64,000 bases of DNA from Natrinema sp. HArc-T2 (GTDB lineage Archaea; Halobacteriota; Halobacteria; Halobacteriales; Natrialbaceae): assembly GCF_041821085.1 (NCBI RefSeq), contig NZ_JBGUAZ010000008.1, positions 44,096-108,095 on the forward strand, in the 5' to 3' direction. Shown here one piece after another: positions 52,093 to 61,814 of this stretch (the stretch's first letter is position 1; each line of letters starts with the position of its first letter). Made by a program: the position numbers and the translations under genes. The notes beneath the pieces were generated by a model that had not been told where the DNA came from, did no database searches, and saw nothing but the letters and a program-made list of their open reading frames with translations.

Positions 52093-52812
52093 ATGCGTGA
52101 GTTCACGTTCGATATCGTGTACGAGACGGGTTCCGATCCGGTGATGGACGTGTTCATCGAGCATCCGACACTCGTCGCCAAGGCGTTATACGGCTGCGTA
52201 ACCGAGGACCGCTTCTGGCGCATCGAGCGGCTGATCGGTCCGACGGCGGCGCTCGACGCGGTCGAACGACTCCGCCTCGACGAGACGGTACGGACAGCGT
52301 CAGTGACCGAAGCGGACTGTTCGGCCATGCGGTACCACGACGTGCTCGACCGCTCGAACAATGAGCGGGTGATCTACACCCACGTCGAGGACGTTGAGGA
52401 CGGCGAATCCGTTCAGACGCTCGCCGGTCGGTATCTCCCTCACGGATCACTCTACTGCACCTCGCGTCGGGAGAATCGTCACAGCTGGCGCATCTTCATG
52501 AAGTCTGACGAGAATGTGGGCCTGTTGTACGACGCTCTCGGCGCGAATCTGCGGGCGGGACTTGCCCTTCGTATGGGTCACCTCCGCGACGCCGAGGGGT
52601 GGGGACACAACTCCTTGGGGTCGGTGGTGCTCCCCCCGGACCAGCGGACAGCGATGCGCGCGGCCCTCGATCACGGCTACTACCGGACGCCGCGAGAGGT
52701 CACGCTGGACGACCTGGCCGGAGAGCTCGACGTGCCACGGTCGACGCTCTCCTATCGGTTGCGTCGGGCGGAAGAACGGCTCGTGTCGGGATATCTCGGC
52801 GAGACCGGATAG
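52093..52812 (+). CDS. Bat-type HTH_10 transcriptional regulator
   Basis: 239 residues from ATG 52093. The N-terminal ~175 residues are the variable sensor part (FTFDIVYETGSDPVMDVFIE). The C-terminal ~60 residues are a bacterio-opsin-activator HTH: LPPDQRTAMRAALDHGYYRT, TLDDLAGELDVPRSTLSYRL and RRAEERLVSGYL. It is divergent from the methanethiol-oxidase gene, with a perfect palindrome in the shared promoter, and is the likely regulator of that operon. Start chosen for a short leader and correct domain length. Confidence 0.87.
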   Translation: MREFTFDIVYETGSDPVMDVFIEHPTLVAKALYGCVTEDRFWRIERLIGPTAALDAVERLRLDETVRTASVTEADCSAMRYHDVLDRSNNERVIYTHVEDVEDGESVQTLAGRYLPHGSLYCTSRRENRHSWRIFMKSDENVGLLYDALGANLRAGLALRMGHLRDAEGWGHNSLGSVVLPPDQRTAMRAALDHGYYRTPREVTLDDLAGELDVPRSTLSYRLRRAEERLVSGYLGETG

Positions 52813-52814
52813 CT

Positions 52815-53095
52815 CCTCGTTTAGCCAGGTCTCGTCGATCCACTCGTAGTCTTGGAGTTCGTCCTCGTGGAAAAAGAGGTCGATCTCCCGTTCGTTTGCG
52901 CCCTCGCCTTCGTGGTCGGAGCCATGGATGATGTTCCGACCGAAGTCGCCGCGGATGGTGCCGGGGTCGGACTCGGCGGGGTCCGTCTCGCCCATCATCG
53001 TCTGGACCTGCCGGGTGGCGTCCTGGCCCTCCCAGACCATCGCCATGACCGGACCAGAGGTAATGAACTCGACGAGATCGTCGCTTGGGACGGTG
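52815..53095 (-). pseudogene. C-terminal remnant of nucleoside diphosphate kinase
   Basis: Reads FGTVPSDDLVEFITSGPVMA, then MVWEGQDATRQVQTMMGETD, GTIRGDFGRNIIHGSD with the catalytic His of Ndk (~52925), and ELQDYEWIDETWL. The first ~70 residues of Ndk are missing and the 3' end runs into the Bat regulator, so it is not functional. Its left end abuts the integrase remnant. Confidence 0.88.
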
Positions 53096-53330
53096 CCGAA
53101 GCGCCAGCGTCTCTCGGTCGCTGTCGCAGTCCTTCAGCTCGAGCGAACGGAGCGCACCGAGGCGAATCCCGTATGCCAGAGGATTTCGAGAATGACGTGG
53201 GGGAGAGGCGTGCTTGAACAGCCGCAGGTACGAGAGCAGTTCAACGACATCCTGATGGCTGAGTACGAGCAGGGCCTCGACAGGAGGTTCATTTCTTTGT
53301 TTTCGTTCCAGTTTCAGGTTAATTGGCTCC
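53096..53330 (-). pseudogene. Tyrosine-recombinase (integrase) fragment
   Basis: Reads HQDVVELLSYLRLFKHASP, then (in a neighbouring frame) HVILEILWHTG, then IRLGALRSLELKDCDSDRET. This is the segment holding the first catalytic Arg of haloarchaeal integrases (GIRLGALR). Two frame switches and absence of the C-terminal catalytic block show it is dead. It is fused at ~53095 to the ndk remnant, marking an old recombination junction. Confidence 0.65.
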
Positions 53331-53843
53331 CAGTTCATTTTTCTACCCCAAGGTGTGGTTCCTGCTCATATCGCATCGGCTCTTGTTGAGATGCGAGTAA
53401 CAGGCGGTGGGGCAGAAGTCTTCACAAACTCTGTACGTGCCGATCTTGGTTCTACGGATAATCAAATTTTCCACTGCTGATCTACTGAGAAGATCGGCTG
53501 ATCCGGACTTGTTTATATGTCTGACTCAATCCAAGATCCGCCGAATATGGCCTTGAGACGTATTCTGCCCCACCGCCATAGCACACCCAACTGTATTTCA
53601 CAGAGGGCATCACTACGACGACCTATAGACCATAATACAAAGCCTCGCCGTCCACGGCAGGGATACGCGCCGTCACCAATTCTTCGCTAATGGTGGAACG
53701 TGTGGGTCACTGATACTGGCGCGTTCGAATGCCAGAAAGGAGCGTTGTGGGGTTAGTGGCCCGAAAACACTTTTCAATAGACTGTCCTGTTGGATAATGG
53801 TCACGGCTGCGACTCACTGCCAACAGGCCATGACGTCGACTGC
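53331..53843. other. Gene-free stretch after the integrase remnant
   Basis: About 510 nt with no credible gene. AT-rich patches (53455-53525) and short unrelated open frames look like further decayed mobile DNA. No att duplication or intact terminal repeat was found. Confidence 0.4.
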
Positions 53844-54200
53844 TCAATTAAAGCCTGTAGGAGACACTGCGTGGACGTCGGTGCGGCTTGGACACGACTC
53901 GATACGAGTTCGCTCGGCATCGTATTCGATGATACCGAACTGGTTCAGCATGGGAAGATGAATGTGATTCAGTGTCACTGCCACGTGCGTGACGTCCTCA
54001 TCGTCAGTCGAATCAAGATCGCGTTCTCGCGCGGCGATCCCCGACGCCAGTTCCATCAGGTCGACCGGCTCAGTTTGTCCCATAAGAATATCAAGTGTCT
54101 GCCGGCGTCGGTCGGCTGCAAACAATCGATACCGCTCTCTTTCGGGACGATCCTCCAAATTGGTGTGTGTCTCCGTAGAGTCGTATATGTGCTGGGGCAT
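53844..54200 (-). CDS. DUF7344-type winged-helix protein
   Basis: 118 residues. The core RYRLFAADRRRQTLDILMGQ, ELASGIAARERDLD, VAVTLNHIHLPMLNQFGIIEYD is the small haloarchaeal wHTH also seen at 10054 and in the N-terminus of the 26644 protein. It is divergent from the large PAS/GAF/Bat regulator, with ~100 nt between starts, and may regulate it. The start at ATG 54200 is well placed. Confidence 0.85.
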   Translation of the reverse strand: MPQHIYDSTETHTNLEDRPERERYRLFAADRRRQTLDILMGQTEPVDLMELASGIAARERDLDSTDDEDVTHVAVTLNHIHLPMLNQFGIIEYDAERTRIESCPSRTDVHAVSPTGFN

Positions 54201-54301
54201 AGTCCTTTACAGTGACCCAGCATGCGTAAGCATATACTAGATGTGATTAGGTAGTTCCCCGACTGAATCGTGGTTCGGCGCTCACTGCGGTGGTCCGCGA
54301 G

Positions 54302-57300
54302 ATGAGCAAGCGGCAGGAACGCCGTCCTTACACACCGGACTTTCTTCCGCCGGCGGAGGAGTTATCTGCCCGACTCGCTCTAGAGCGCGCAATGACAGCT
54401 TCCGCGTTGACCGAGAGTCTTCGGGAAACGCTTGCGTGTTTCGATAGCACCGGAGAACCGCGGACGACCACCGAGGTGGCAGACCAGCTCGACCTCGGCC
54501 GACGGAGCACCTACGGCCGACTCGAGCGACTCGTCGAGCACGATCGGCTCAAAACCAAAAAGGTCGGTGCGAGTGCCCGTGTCTGGTGGCGACCCTCGTC
54601 AGTGGCCGATCGATCGATTAGTGATGGAGAGTCACCGCCCAGTACCGAACTCCCAGTCAACGACGTGCTCGACGACGCCGAAATCGGACTGTTCGTTATC
54701 GACGCAGATCTCGAGGTAGTGCAGCTCAACAAGACAGCCGAGCGGTACTTCGACCTCGAGCGCGAGCGCGTACTCGGCCAAGACAAGCGAGATCTCCTCA
54801 CGGAACAGTTGGCCCCGTCCGTCGCAGACAGCACGTCGTTTGCTGACACCGTGCTGGGGACCTACGAGGATAATACGTACACTGAACGGTTCGAGTGTCG
54901 CATCACGGCGGGAGAGAACCGCGAAGCACGCTGGCTCGAGCACCAGAGCAAACCGATCGAGTCTGGCACGTACGCCGGCGGGCGCATCGAACTCTACTAC
55001 GACATAACCGACCGGAAACGCTCGGAGCATGACCGTCACATGGAACAAACACTCCTCGAGCACGTCCTCGAGACCAGTCCGATAGGAATTGGCATCTTTG
55101 ACGCTGACGGCGAAATACGTCGCGTGAATCAGCAATTCGCCGAGTACCTCGGATTGGGTGGGGACGATCCCACAACGTACGTGCTCGGCGACGTTCCCCT
55201 GTTCGACGAGGATGGTGAAGAAATTCCGTATGCAGAGCGACCGGCAGCGCGGGTACTCGCAACCAGCGAGTCAATCGCCGACCAGCATATACAGGTCGAC
55301 AGTCGCGACGGCCAGACGCGGTGGCTCTCCGTGAACGCCGAACCGCTCGACGACGGCGTTATCGTCACAACAGCCGATATTACGCAACTCAAAGAGCAGG
55401 CACAGCGCCTCGAGCGCCAGCACGACGACCTTGAGGCCGAACTCGACGCAGTGTTCGAGCGGATCGACGACGCGTTCTACGCGCTCGACGACGACCTGCG
55501 ATTTACCTACGTCAATGACCGTGCCGAAACACTGCTGGGACACTCCGGGTCAGAACTACTGGGCAGGAACATCTGGCAGGCGCTGTCCATCCCCGACGAT
55601 GACCCGCTCCGTGACCGATACGAGACGGCGCTAGCTACCCAGACGGCGACGAGTTTCGAACGCTACTCTGAGCCGCTCGACATCTGGGAGATCGTGAGAG
55701 TGCACCCTTCGGAGTCCGGCCTCTCAGTGTATTTCACCGATATTACCGATCAAAAAGAGCGTGAACGCGAACTCGAGGAATCGGAGCGTCGCTACCGAAC
55801 GCTTGTCGAGAACGTCCCAAATGGCATGGTCGCCCTCTTCGATGACGATCTCGAGTACACACTTGCCGGCGGGCAGCTAATTGAACAGTGTGATATCGAT
55901 TCGACCGACCTCGTTGGAGCATCAGCGGGGACGTTGGTGGAAGAATCGACGGCCCGCGAACGAATCGAAGCCAACTATCGGAGTGCGATCGCTGGCGAAA
56001 CGGCGACGTTCGAGATAGAGTGGAACGACCGTGAGCTGTGGATGCAGACAGCCCCCGTGACCGACGACGACGGTGATGTGTTTGGAGGCATGGTGATCGG
56101 CCAGGACATCACCGAGCGCAAGCGACAAGAGCGCCAGCTCCGCGAACGCGAGGCCACCCTCGAGCGAACGATACAACTGCTCGAACAATCACAGCAACTG
56201 GCGAGCGTGGGCGCCTGGGAACTCGATATGGGCACGACGCCCGCCGACCTCTGGTGGACCGACGAAGTCTATCGAATCCACGGTCTCTCGCCGGATCAAG
56301 AAGTCGACCTCGTGGATGGGATTTCGTTCTACCACCCCGAGGATCGGCCACGGATCCGCGAGGCGGTTGAGCACGCGATCGAGGATGGCGACCCATACGA
56401 TCTCATACTCCGAATCGAACCAGCCAACGGCGGCCTGCGATGGGTTCGGACCATCTGCAACCCAGTGCAAACCGACGGCGAGGTGGTTGCACTCCGTGGC
56501 GCGTTCCAAGACATCACCGAGCGGATCGAGCACGAACAGGACCTCGAGCGCCAGCGAGAGCAACTCGCCGCACTCAATAACCTCAACGACGTCGTCCGCA
56601 GCATCACCGACGAAGTCATCGATCAGTCCACACGCGCGGAGATCGAACAAGTCGTCTGCGAGCGTCTCGCCGAGTCGCAGTCGTACCTGTTCGCCTGGAT
56701 CGGTGATGTCGATGTCTCTTCAGAGACAGTGACCATGCGAGCGGAAGCCGGCGTCGAGGGCTATCTCGATGAGATCACGATCTCTGCCGACCCGGACGAC
56801 GAGCGCAGTCAAGGGCCGACAGGTCGAGCGATCCTTGAGCGCGAGATCCAGACGACGCAGGATATCGAAGCCGATAGTAGACACGACCCCTGGCGCGACC
56901 ATATCAAACAACACGGCTTCCGCTCGTCGGCGGCAGTCCCGATCATCTACGAGGACACCGTCTATGGAGTGTTGAACGTCTATGCAGACCGACCGAATGC
57001 GTTCGAGGACCAGGAACAGACAGTCATCAGTCAGCTGGGCGAGGTGATTGGCCACGCGATCGCCGCCACCGAACGCAAGCGGGCGTTGATGAGTGACGAT
57101 GTCGTCGAACTCCAGTTTCGCATTCGTGATATTTTCGACGTCACTGAAAGCGATGCCCCAGCCGACGGCTCGATCAGAATTGACCACACAGTTCCCATCG
57201 AAAACGACGAATTCCTCGTCTACGGGACAGTCACTGACGACGCTATCGAGAGTTTGAATGGGCTCGTCGATGCACTCCCCCACTGGACTGCTGTCACCTA

Positions 57301-57760
57301 CCGGACTGACAACGAAGTGACGGATTTTGAACTCCGACTCTCCGAAGCGCCGATACTGTCGACGGTCGCCTCACTAGGTGGCGCCGTCAAGAGCGCCGTC
57401 ATCGACGACGATGGCTATCAGATGACGTTTCATCTCGCGCCAAGCGCAGATATCCGGCAGGTCATCGACGCCGTCCAGGCAACCTATCCGACCGCAGAGC
57501 TGCTGAAACACAGTCAGACCACGCGTCCTGACACCACCGCTGGACGTGTCCGTCACGTGCTGACGGACGAACTCACCGACCGCCAGCGAGCAGCCCTCGA
57601 TGCCGCCTATCACGCGGGCTTTTTCGAGTGGCCTCGCGATGCCTCCGGCGAAGAGATCGCCGACTCGCTCGAGATTGCGCCGGCGACGTTCCATCAACAT
57701 CTCCGCCGAGCACAGAAGGAAGTCTTCGAATCGTTGCTCTCAGGACCGGCTGCTGCCTGA
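54302..57760 (+). CDS. Multi-PAS/GAF bacterio-opsin-activator-type regulator with an extra N-terminal HTH
   Basis: About 1152 residues from ATG 54302. An N-terminal wHTH (TTTEVADQLDLGRRSTYGRLE, ~residues 55-95) is followed by five PAS modules (~115-750, e.g. DAEIGLFVIDADLEVVQLN, WTDEVYRIHGLSPD). Next come a GAF domain (~780-930; SYLFAWIGDVDV, GPTGRAILEREIQ), a Bat-associated domain, and a C-terminal HTH_10 (ELTDRQRAALDAAYHAGFFE, EIADSLEIAPATFHQHLRRA). There is no kinase domain, so signals act directly on transcription. Two DNA-binding domains in one protein is notable. Likely input: redox or light through PAS/GAF; the ligand is not defined. Confidence 0.9.
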   Translation: MSKRQERRPYTPDFLPPAEELSARLALERAMTASALTESLRETLACFDSTGEPRTTTEVADQLDLGRRSTYGRLERLVEHDRLKTKKVGASARVWWRPSSVADRSISDGESPPSTELPVNDVLDDAEIGLFVIDADLEVVQLNKTAERYFDLERERVLGQDKRDLLTEQLAPSVADSTSFADTVLGTYEDNTYTERFECRITAGENREARWLEHQSKPIESGTYAGGRIELYYDITDRKRSEHDRHMEQTLLEHVLETSPIGIGIFDADGEIRRVNQQFAEYLGLGGDDPTTYVLGDVPLFDEDGEEIPYAERPAARVLATSESIADQHIQVDSRDGQTRWLSVNAEPLDDGVIVTTADITQLKEQAQRLERQHDDLEAELDAVFERIDDAFYALDDDLRFTYVNDRAETLLGHSGSELLGRNIWQALSIPDDDPLRDRYETALATQTATSFERYSEPLDIWEIVRVHPSESGLSVYFTDITDQKERERELEESERRYRTLVENVPNGMVALFDDDLEYTLAGGQLIEQCDIDSTDLVGASAGTLVEESTARERIEANYRSAIAGETATFEIEWNDRELWMQTAPVTDDDGDVFGGMVIGQDITERKRQERQLREREATLERTIQLLEQSQQLASVGAWELDMGTTPADLWWTDEVYRIHGLSPDQEVDLVDGISFYHPEDRPRIREAVEHAIEDGDPYDLILRIEPANGGLRWVRTICNPVQTDGEVVALRGAFQDITERIEHEQDLERQREQLAALNNLNDVVRSITDEVIDQSTRAEIEQVVCERLAESQSYLFAWIGDVDVSSETVTMRAEAGVEGYLDEITISADPDDERSQGPTGRAILEREIQTTQDIEADSRHDPWRDHIKQHGFRSSAAVPIIYEDTVYGVLNVYADRPNAFEDQEQTVISQLGEVIGHAIAATERKRALMSDDVVELQFRIRDIFDVTESDAPADGSIRIDHTVPIENDEFLVYGTVTDDAIESLNGLVDALPHWTAVTYRTDNEVTDFELRLSEAPILSTVASLGGAVKSAVIDDDGYQMTFHLAPSADIRQVIDAVQATYPTAELLKHSQTTRPDTTAGRVRHVLTDELTDRQRAALDAAYHAGFFEWPRDASGEEIADSLEIAPATFHQHLRRAQKEVFESLLSGPAAA

Positions 57761-57828
57761 ACACGCCTAAAACGGCTGTGTTGAATCACCGGACAGCGGC
57801 GGGATAGGTCGCTAAATCAAAGATCCAG

Positions 57829-58122
57829 CTATATCAGTAATAAGTTCCCTATGAGATCGTAGAAATTGGTATGTTTGGCATCATAGAGGGCGTCATAGAA
57901 CTCTTCCCGCGATTTTATTACACCTAATTCTACATCGAATTGGCTAATAAGTGAGTATGCGAATCTAATGCTGACACTTCTATCAGCTACCAGTGATGTT
58001 GCTACACATAGTGTCTGCATTCTCCATGGTTCATTTCCCGTTGGAGTCAAATACACAGAATAATTATTAAATAAAATATATAAAAAGTTTCCAGTGGTGC
58101 CTATTAATAGCGTTAGTTTCAA
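57829..58122 (-). CDS. AT-rich hypothetical ORF
   Basis: 97 residues (LTLLIGTTGNFLYILFNNYS, FAYSLISQFDVELGVIKSRE, FYDALYDAKHTNFYDLIGN). The stretch 57800-58130 is clearly lower in GC than its neighbours, with non-acidic, Asn/Ile/Phe-rich coding, unlike haloarchaeal housekeeping genes. It could be a virus- or plasmid-derived gene or a fragment. No family recognised. Confidence 0.35.
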   Translation of the reverse strand: MKLTLLIGTTGNFLYILFNNYSVYLTPTGNEPWRMQTLCVATSLVADRSVSIRFAYSLISQFDVELGVIKSREEFYDALYDAKHTNFYDLIGNLLLI

Positions 58123-58138
58123 CTCTCAAAACCTGCTA

Positions 58139-58234
58139 TCACTCGCAAGACTTCTCTGCCGCCTCGACGAGGGCATCGCTATCGAGCGCTACAGCAAACT
58201 CCGCATCGAACACCCCCTGCCGACAGCGAACCAT
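58139..58234 (-). CDS. 31-residue peptide coupled to norB (or truncated gene)
   Basis: The ATG at 58234 overlaps the norB stop (TAATG) and opens a 31-codon frame (VRCRQGVFDAEFAVALDSDA...KSCE). Coupling suggests that a real gene once followed norB, but the product is too short for a recognised family. It may be the start of a protein truncated when the AT-rich segment beyond was inserted. Confidence 0.3.
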   Translation of the reverse strand: MVRCRQGVFDAEFAVALDSDALVEAAEKSCE

Positions 58235-61200
58235 TAGCCGTCTCCGAGGGAATGCTGTCGTGCTGCGTAGAGGTGTCGAATCGCGCCGACAGTAAAGGCG
58301 AGTGCGCCGAGGATCATCGGTGTGTCTCCAAGCGTTCGTGCCCATAGTAGCGTCTGGACGTGATCTTGCTCGTAGAACTCGAGGCTCCGTGCGGCAGCAT
58401 ATCCGTCCTGATAGGCGGTCTGCAACTGTACGAATCCAACAGGGAGTAACGATGCGACGGACATGATGACGAGTCCGACGTTCGTCAGCCAGAACGCGCC
58501 CCGGAACCACGTCGGATCCCACGCCGCTTCGGGTGTGACGACACGCAGAATATACGTGCCGAGACCGAGTGCAAGTAGCCCGAATGCGCCGAACAGCGAG
58601 GTATGAGCGTGTGCAACGGTCAGGTAGGTTCCGTGTTCATAGTAGTTGATAACCGGGAGATTGATGAAGAAACCAAGCACTCCACCACCAACGAAGTTCC
58701 AAACGCTACTGCCGACGATGAACAAGAGTGGTATCGTGTAGGGAAATGCCTCGCCTTGAGCTTTCAACGACCGATATTCGCCGAAGCTTCGATAGAGGAC
58801 GAACACGAGCGGGACGAACTCGAGGGTCGAGAACGTTGTTCCAAGCGGGACCCAGAAGTCGGGAAGGCCGACCCACCAGTAGTGGTGGGAGACACCGACG
58901 ATTCCTGCCGCCATGATCGCGAACACTTCGAAGAGAATCGCTTTTTCCGCGTCACCTCTCTCGAGGAGATCCATCGACACCAGTGCAACGGAAATCACAG
59001 CGGTGACGAAGAACTCGAAAACGCCCTCGACCCACATGTGAACGACCCACCAGCGCCAGAACTCCGTGACTGCCATGTTCGTCTCGGGCGTATAGAGCAT
59101 GCTCGCGGCGAACATGAGTGCGATCGAGCCACCAGCATAGGTCATGAAGTGGCCCAAGCCAGTCAGCGGTTCATCCAGTTGGCGGACGCTACGGAGTACT
59201 AGCCCCGTCCAGCCGACGAAGCCGCCGAGCAGCCCAACCTTCCAGAGTCGACCGACTTCGAGGTACTCGAGACCCTCAGATCCGAGCCACCACCAGAGAT
59301 CACCGTCCTCGGGTGAGCCGAGTTTGCCGTGTGTGCCGAGCCAGACGCCCGTGAACGCGCCGACTGTCGCGAGTACGAGCACGCCAAGCAGTGCAGTTGT
59401 GCCCTCGGCCTGCCAAGGTGGATCGCGATCACTGAACAGTCCTGGCAGGAAAAGCCCACCTGCGAGCCACAGCGTCGTGATCCAGAGGATACCGAGGTTG
59501 ACGTGCCAGGTACGACCGACGGAAAACGGCAACAGCGAGACGATGTCGATCCCGAGTGCGTCCCCGATACCGTAGAATCCAGTCCGTTCGACATAGTAGT
59601 GGGCGAGCAGCGCACCAACGAGCGCTTGTGCGACGAACAGCGCCCCGGCGACGGGGACGTACCACGCTGCAGCGTACTGGGTCGGCGTGATCGATACTTC
59701 ATCAGGGGAAGGGACGTCGATGAGTTCGGTCGTCGGTTCGGCGAAATCGAACGAGTGGTACGCCCAGACGCCAGCGCCGCCGCCAGCGATGAGGAGGATG
59801 ACGCTGACCGTGCTCCAGACCAGTACCTGTCCTGTCGGTCGGTTTCCGGTTGCAGGCACGTACGGCCAGTCGTTCGTATAGGAGTGATCCGAGCCAGGCC
59901 GGTTGGTGTGGGACATCCACGCCGTCCAGCATGCGAAATCAGCGATTCGTTTAGCATGGTCGACCGATCCGACGAACTTCGACGGAATCCCTCGTTCCGG
60001 TGAGCCGCCGTAGTACCGGTCGACGTACTGGTCCCGAATACGATGATGGGCATAGGCTTCGGCCGCTGAGTACTGGGCAATTGATCTCTCCGGAGCATCT
60101 GCGTCGAGTTCCTGTTCGACGCGTTCTGCGATGACTGCCTGCTCGTCATCGTCAAGTGCGTCGAATGAATCAGCACCGTGCTGGCGAGCGTAATACTCAC
60201 GCATGAACTCGGCTTTTAGCGCCAGCGCATCCGCGGTGAGATCGACCCCGAAGTACGAGCCGTTACCCAGGATCGAGCCCAGGTTCATGAGGCCGTTTGC
60301 CTGGAACGCTTTCTTGCCGAGTTGTACTTGCTCGTCCGTGACGATCGGTTCCCCATCCGGTCCGCGAATCTCGTCGGGAATCGGCGGTGCACGCTTGTGA
60401 GATACCCACGCCCCAAGCCCCATCGCGATGAGATTAGCGATGAAGAGCGCGACGAGCGCCAATGAGCCGGTCGACTGTGACCGAAGTGCTGCGAGATCGA
60501 TTCCCCCGTCTTCGTTTCCAGTCTCGAGTACCAGATTCGAGAGGATCTCGAATAAGACACGCTCTCGTGTGGCGGTTCGGCTATCTCCGTTCGTCAGATT
60601 CGACGCCAGGGCCGGGAGCACACGGGCGAGGGCTCGATCACCGCCCACGTTGTCTGAGAGGAGTGCCGTTGCTACAAGCGCCATCGCGGCAGCTGGTCGA
60701 TCAGTTTTTCCGTCTGACAGGGTTGCGGTCGCGTCGCTCGACTGAGCACTCGGTTTCTGTGAGCCCTCGATTCCAGCTACGTCACGTGACTGGTCACTGA
60801 CTATCTGTGGTACCTCCTCGGTCAGCGTTCGTTCGAGTGCGTGGCCGACGACAACGGCGTCCCGCTGGAGGATGTCCTCGAGAACGCGGTCGATGGACTG
60901 ATCCGTCTCAATATCCAATTCTGTACAGAAATGAGAGTACGCTTCTGTGAGCCCGTAGTCGACTGTCTCCGTCGCGTCTGACTGCGATCCCACATCCGAC
61001 TCCGCCGACGGCTGTCCCGAATTGTCGGCAACGAACTGCTCGAGCAACTCATCTGTACTCACGGCAGTTTCTGAGGCCAACTGGTTCCGGATCGCGGTCA
61101 GTGTATCGTCGTCGAGACGGGTTGCGTTCAGATTATATCGGCGCAAAAATGACTCGAGTGTACGATCGAGTGTATCGTCGATGTTGAGATTCAGGTCGGA

Positions 61201-61503
61201 CTGCTCACGGAGTTCGTCGACAGTTCGATCCACAAACCGTTCACACAGTTCGTTGGCGGCTCGCTCGACGAGTCGGTCGCGGATGCCAGTCTCAGTTCGG
61301 GTCTCAGACTGCGTCCGTAGTTCGTCTACTCCTCGATCGATAACACCGGCGACTTGCTCGCCAGCCGTACGACGGATTCGCATCGAAACACCGCTGATTG
61401 TTTCCTTTCCTGCTTCGAGACGATCTGTTACGTAATCGGTCGGATGGTCTGTCTCGGTTCCGCTGGACGAATCGCCTGTTGGCAGAACATTTGTAAGAGC
61501 CAT
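58234..61503 (-). CDS. norB: Quinol-type nitric oxide reductase NorB with a ~340-residue N-terminal extension
   Basis: 1089 residues from ATG 61503. From ~345 on it is a standard qNOR: first membrane helix (LALVALFIANLIAMGLGAWV), the conserved LGSILGNGSYFGVDLTADAL, then haem/Fe-B ligands in WWVVHMWVEGVFEFFVTA (~820), SHHYWWVG (~870) and AHAHTSLFGAFG (~965). It reduces NO to N2O at the membrane using quinol. The first ~340 residues are acidic, helical and unlike any NOR part (RTAGEQVAGVIDRGVDELR, LDRTLESFLRRYNL); the topology predicts they are cytoplasmic. The frame is continuous, with no stop or start between the parts. Confidence 0.92.
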   Translation of the reverse strand: MALTNVLPTGDSSSGTETDHPTDYVTDRLEAGKETISGVSMRIRRTAGEQVAGVIDRGVDELRTQSETRTETGIRDRLVERAANELCERFVDRTVDELREQSDLNLNIDDTLDRTLESFLRRYNLNATRLDDDTLTAIRNQLASETAVSTDELLEQFVADNSGQPSAESDVGSQSDATETVDYGLTEAYSHFCTELDIETDQSIDRVLEDILQRDAVVVGHALERTLTEEVPQIVSDQSRDVAGIEGSQKPSAQSSDATATLSDGKTDRPAAAMALVATALLSDNVGGDRALARVLPALASNLTNGDSRTATRERVLFEILSNLVLETGNEDGGIDLAALRSQSTGSLALVALFIANLIAMGLGAWVSHKRAPPIPDEIRGPDGEPIVTDEQVQLGKKAFQANGLMNLGSILGNGSYFGVDLTADALALKAEFMREYYARQHGADSFDALDDDEQAVIAERVEQELDADAPERSIAQYSAAEAYAHHRIRDQYVDRYYGGSPERGIPSKFVGSVDHAKRIADFACWTAWMSHTNRPGSDHSYTNDWPYVPATGNRPTGQVLVWSTVSVILLIAGGGAGVWAYHSFDFAEPTTELIDVPSPDEVSITPTQYAAAWYVPVAGALFVAQALVGALLAHYYVERTGFYGIGDALGIDIVSLLPFSVGRTWHVNLGILWITTLWLAGGLFLPGLFSDRDPPWQAEGTTALLGVLVLATVGAFTGVWLGTHGKLGSPEDGDLWWWLGSEGLEYLEVGRLWKVGLLGGFVGWTGLVLRSVRQLDEPLTGLGHFMTYAGGSIALMFAASMLYTPETNMAVTEFWRWWVVHMWVEGVFEFFVTAVISVALVSMDLLERGDAEKAILFEVFAIMAAGIVGVSHHYWWVGLPDFWVPLGTTFSTLEFVPLVFVLYRSFGEYRSLKAQGEAFPYTIPLLFIVGSSVWNFVGGGVLGFFINLPVINYYEHGTYLTVAHAHTSLFGAFGLLALGLGTYILRVVTPEAAWDPTWFRGAFWLTNVGLVIMSVASLLPVGFVQLQTAYQDGYAAARSLEFYEQDHVQTLLWARTLGDTPMILGALAFTVGAIRHLYAARQHSLGDG

Positions 61504-61814
61504 GATCAGTGTATGCACGCCCGATATCACTAGTAGGCTCGAAACTGGCGGATAATGGTATACGCGTCATCTGCAAGTAGTATCCCTGCCAGCTATTGTA
61601 TATGACATACCAATGATATAATTCCCGTTGATATACCCATACATTATAACAGAACTACTACATATAGAGGACTAAACCTATCTCATAGAGGGGCACTGCT
61701 AGATTGAGGTTAAACTGAGCAGAGTTCTTCGAGGGAAGTGGGAACATGCTGTTCGAAGAACTCCACGTCGATGTAACGAGTTCTTCTGATGTGGATTTTG
61801 GATAGTGATCGGAC

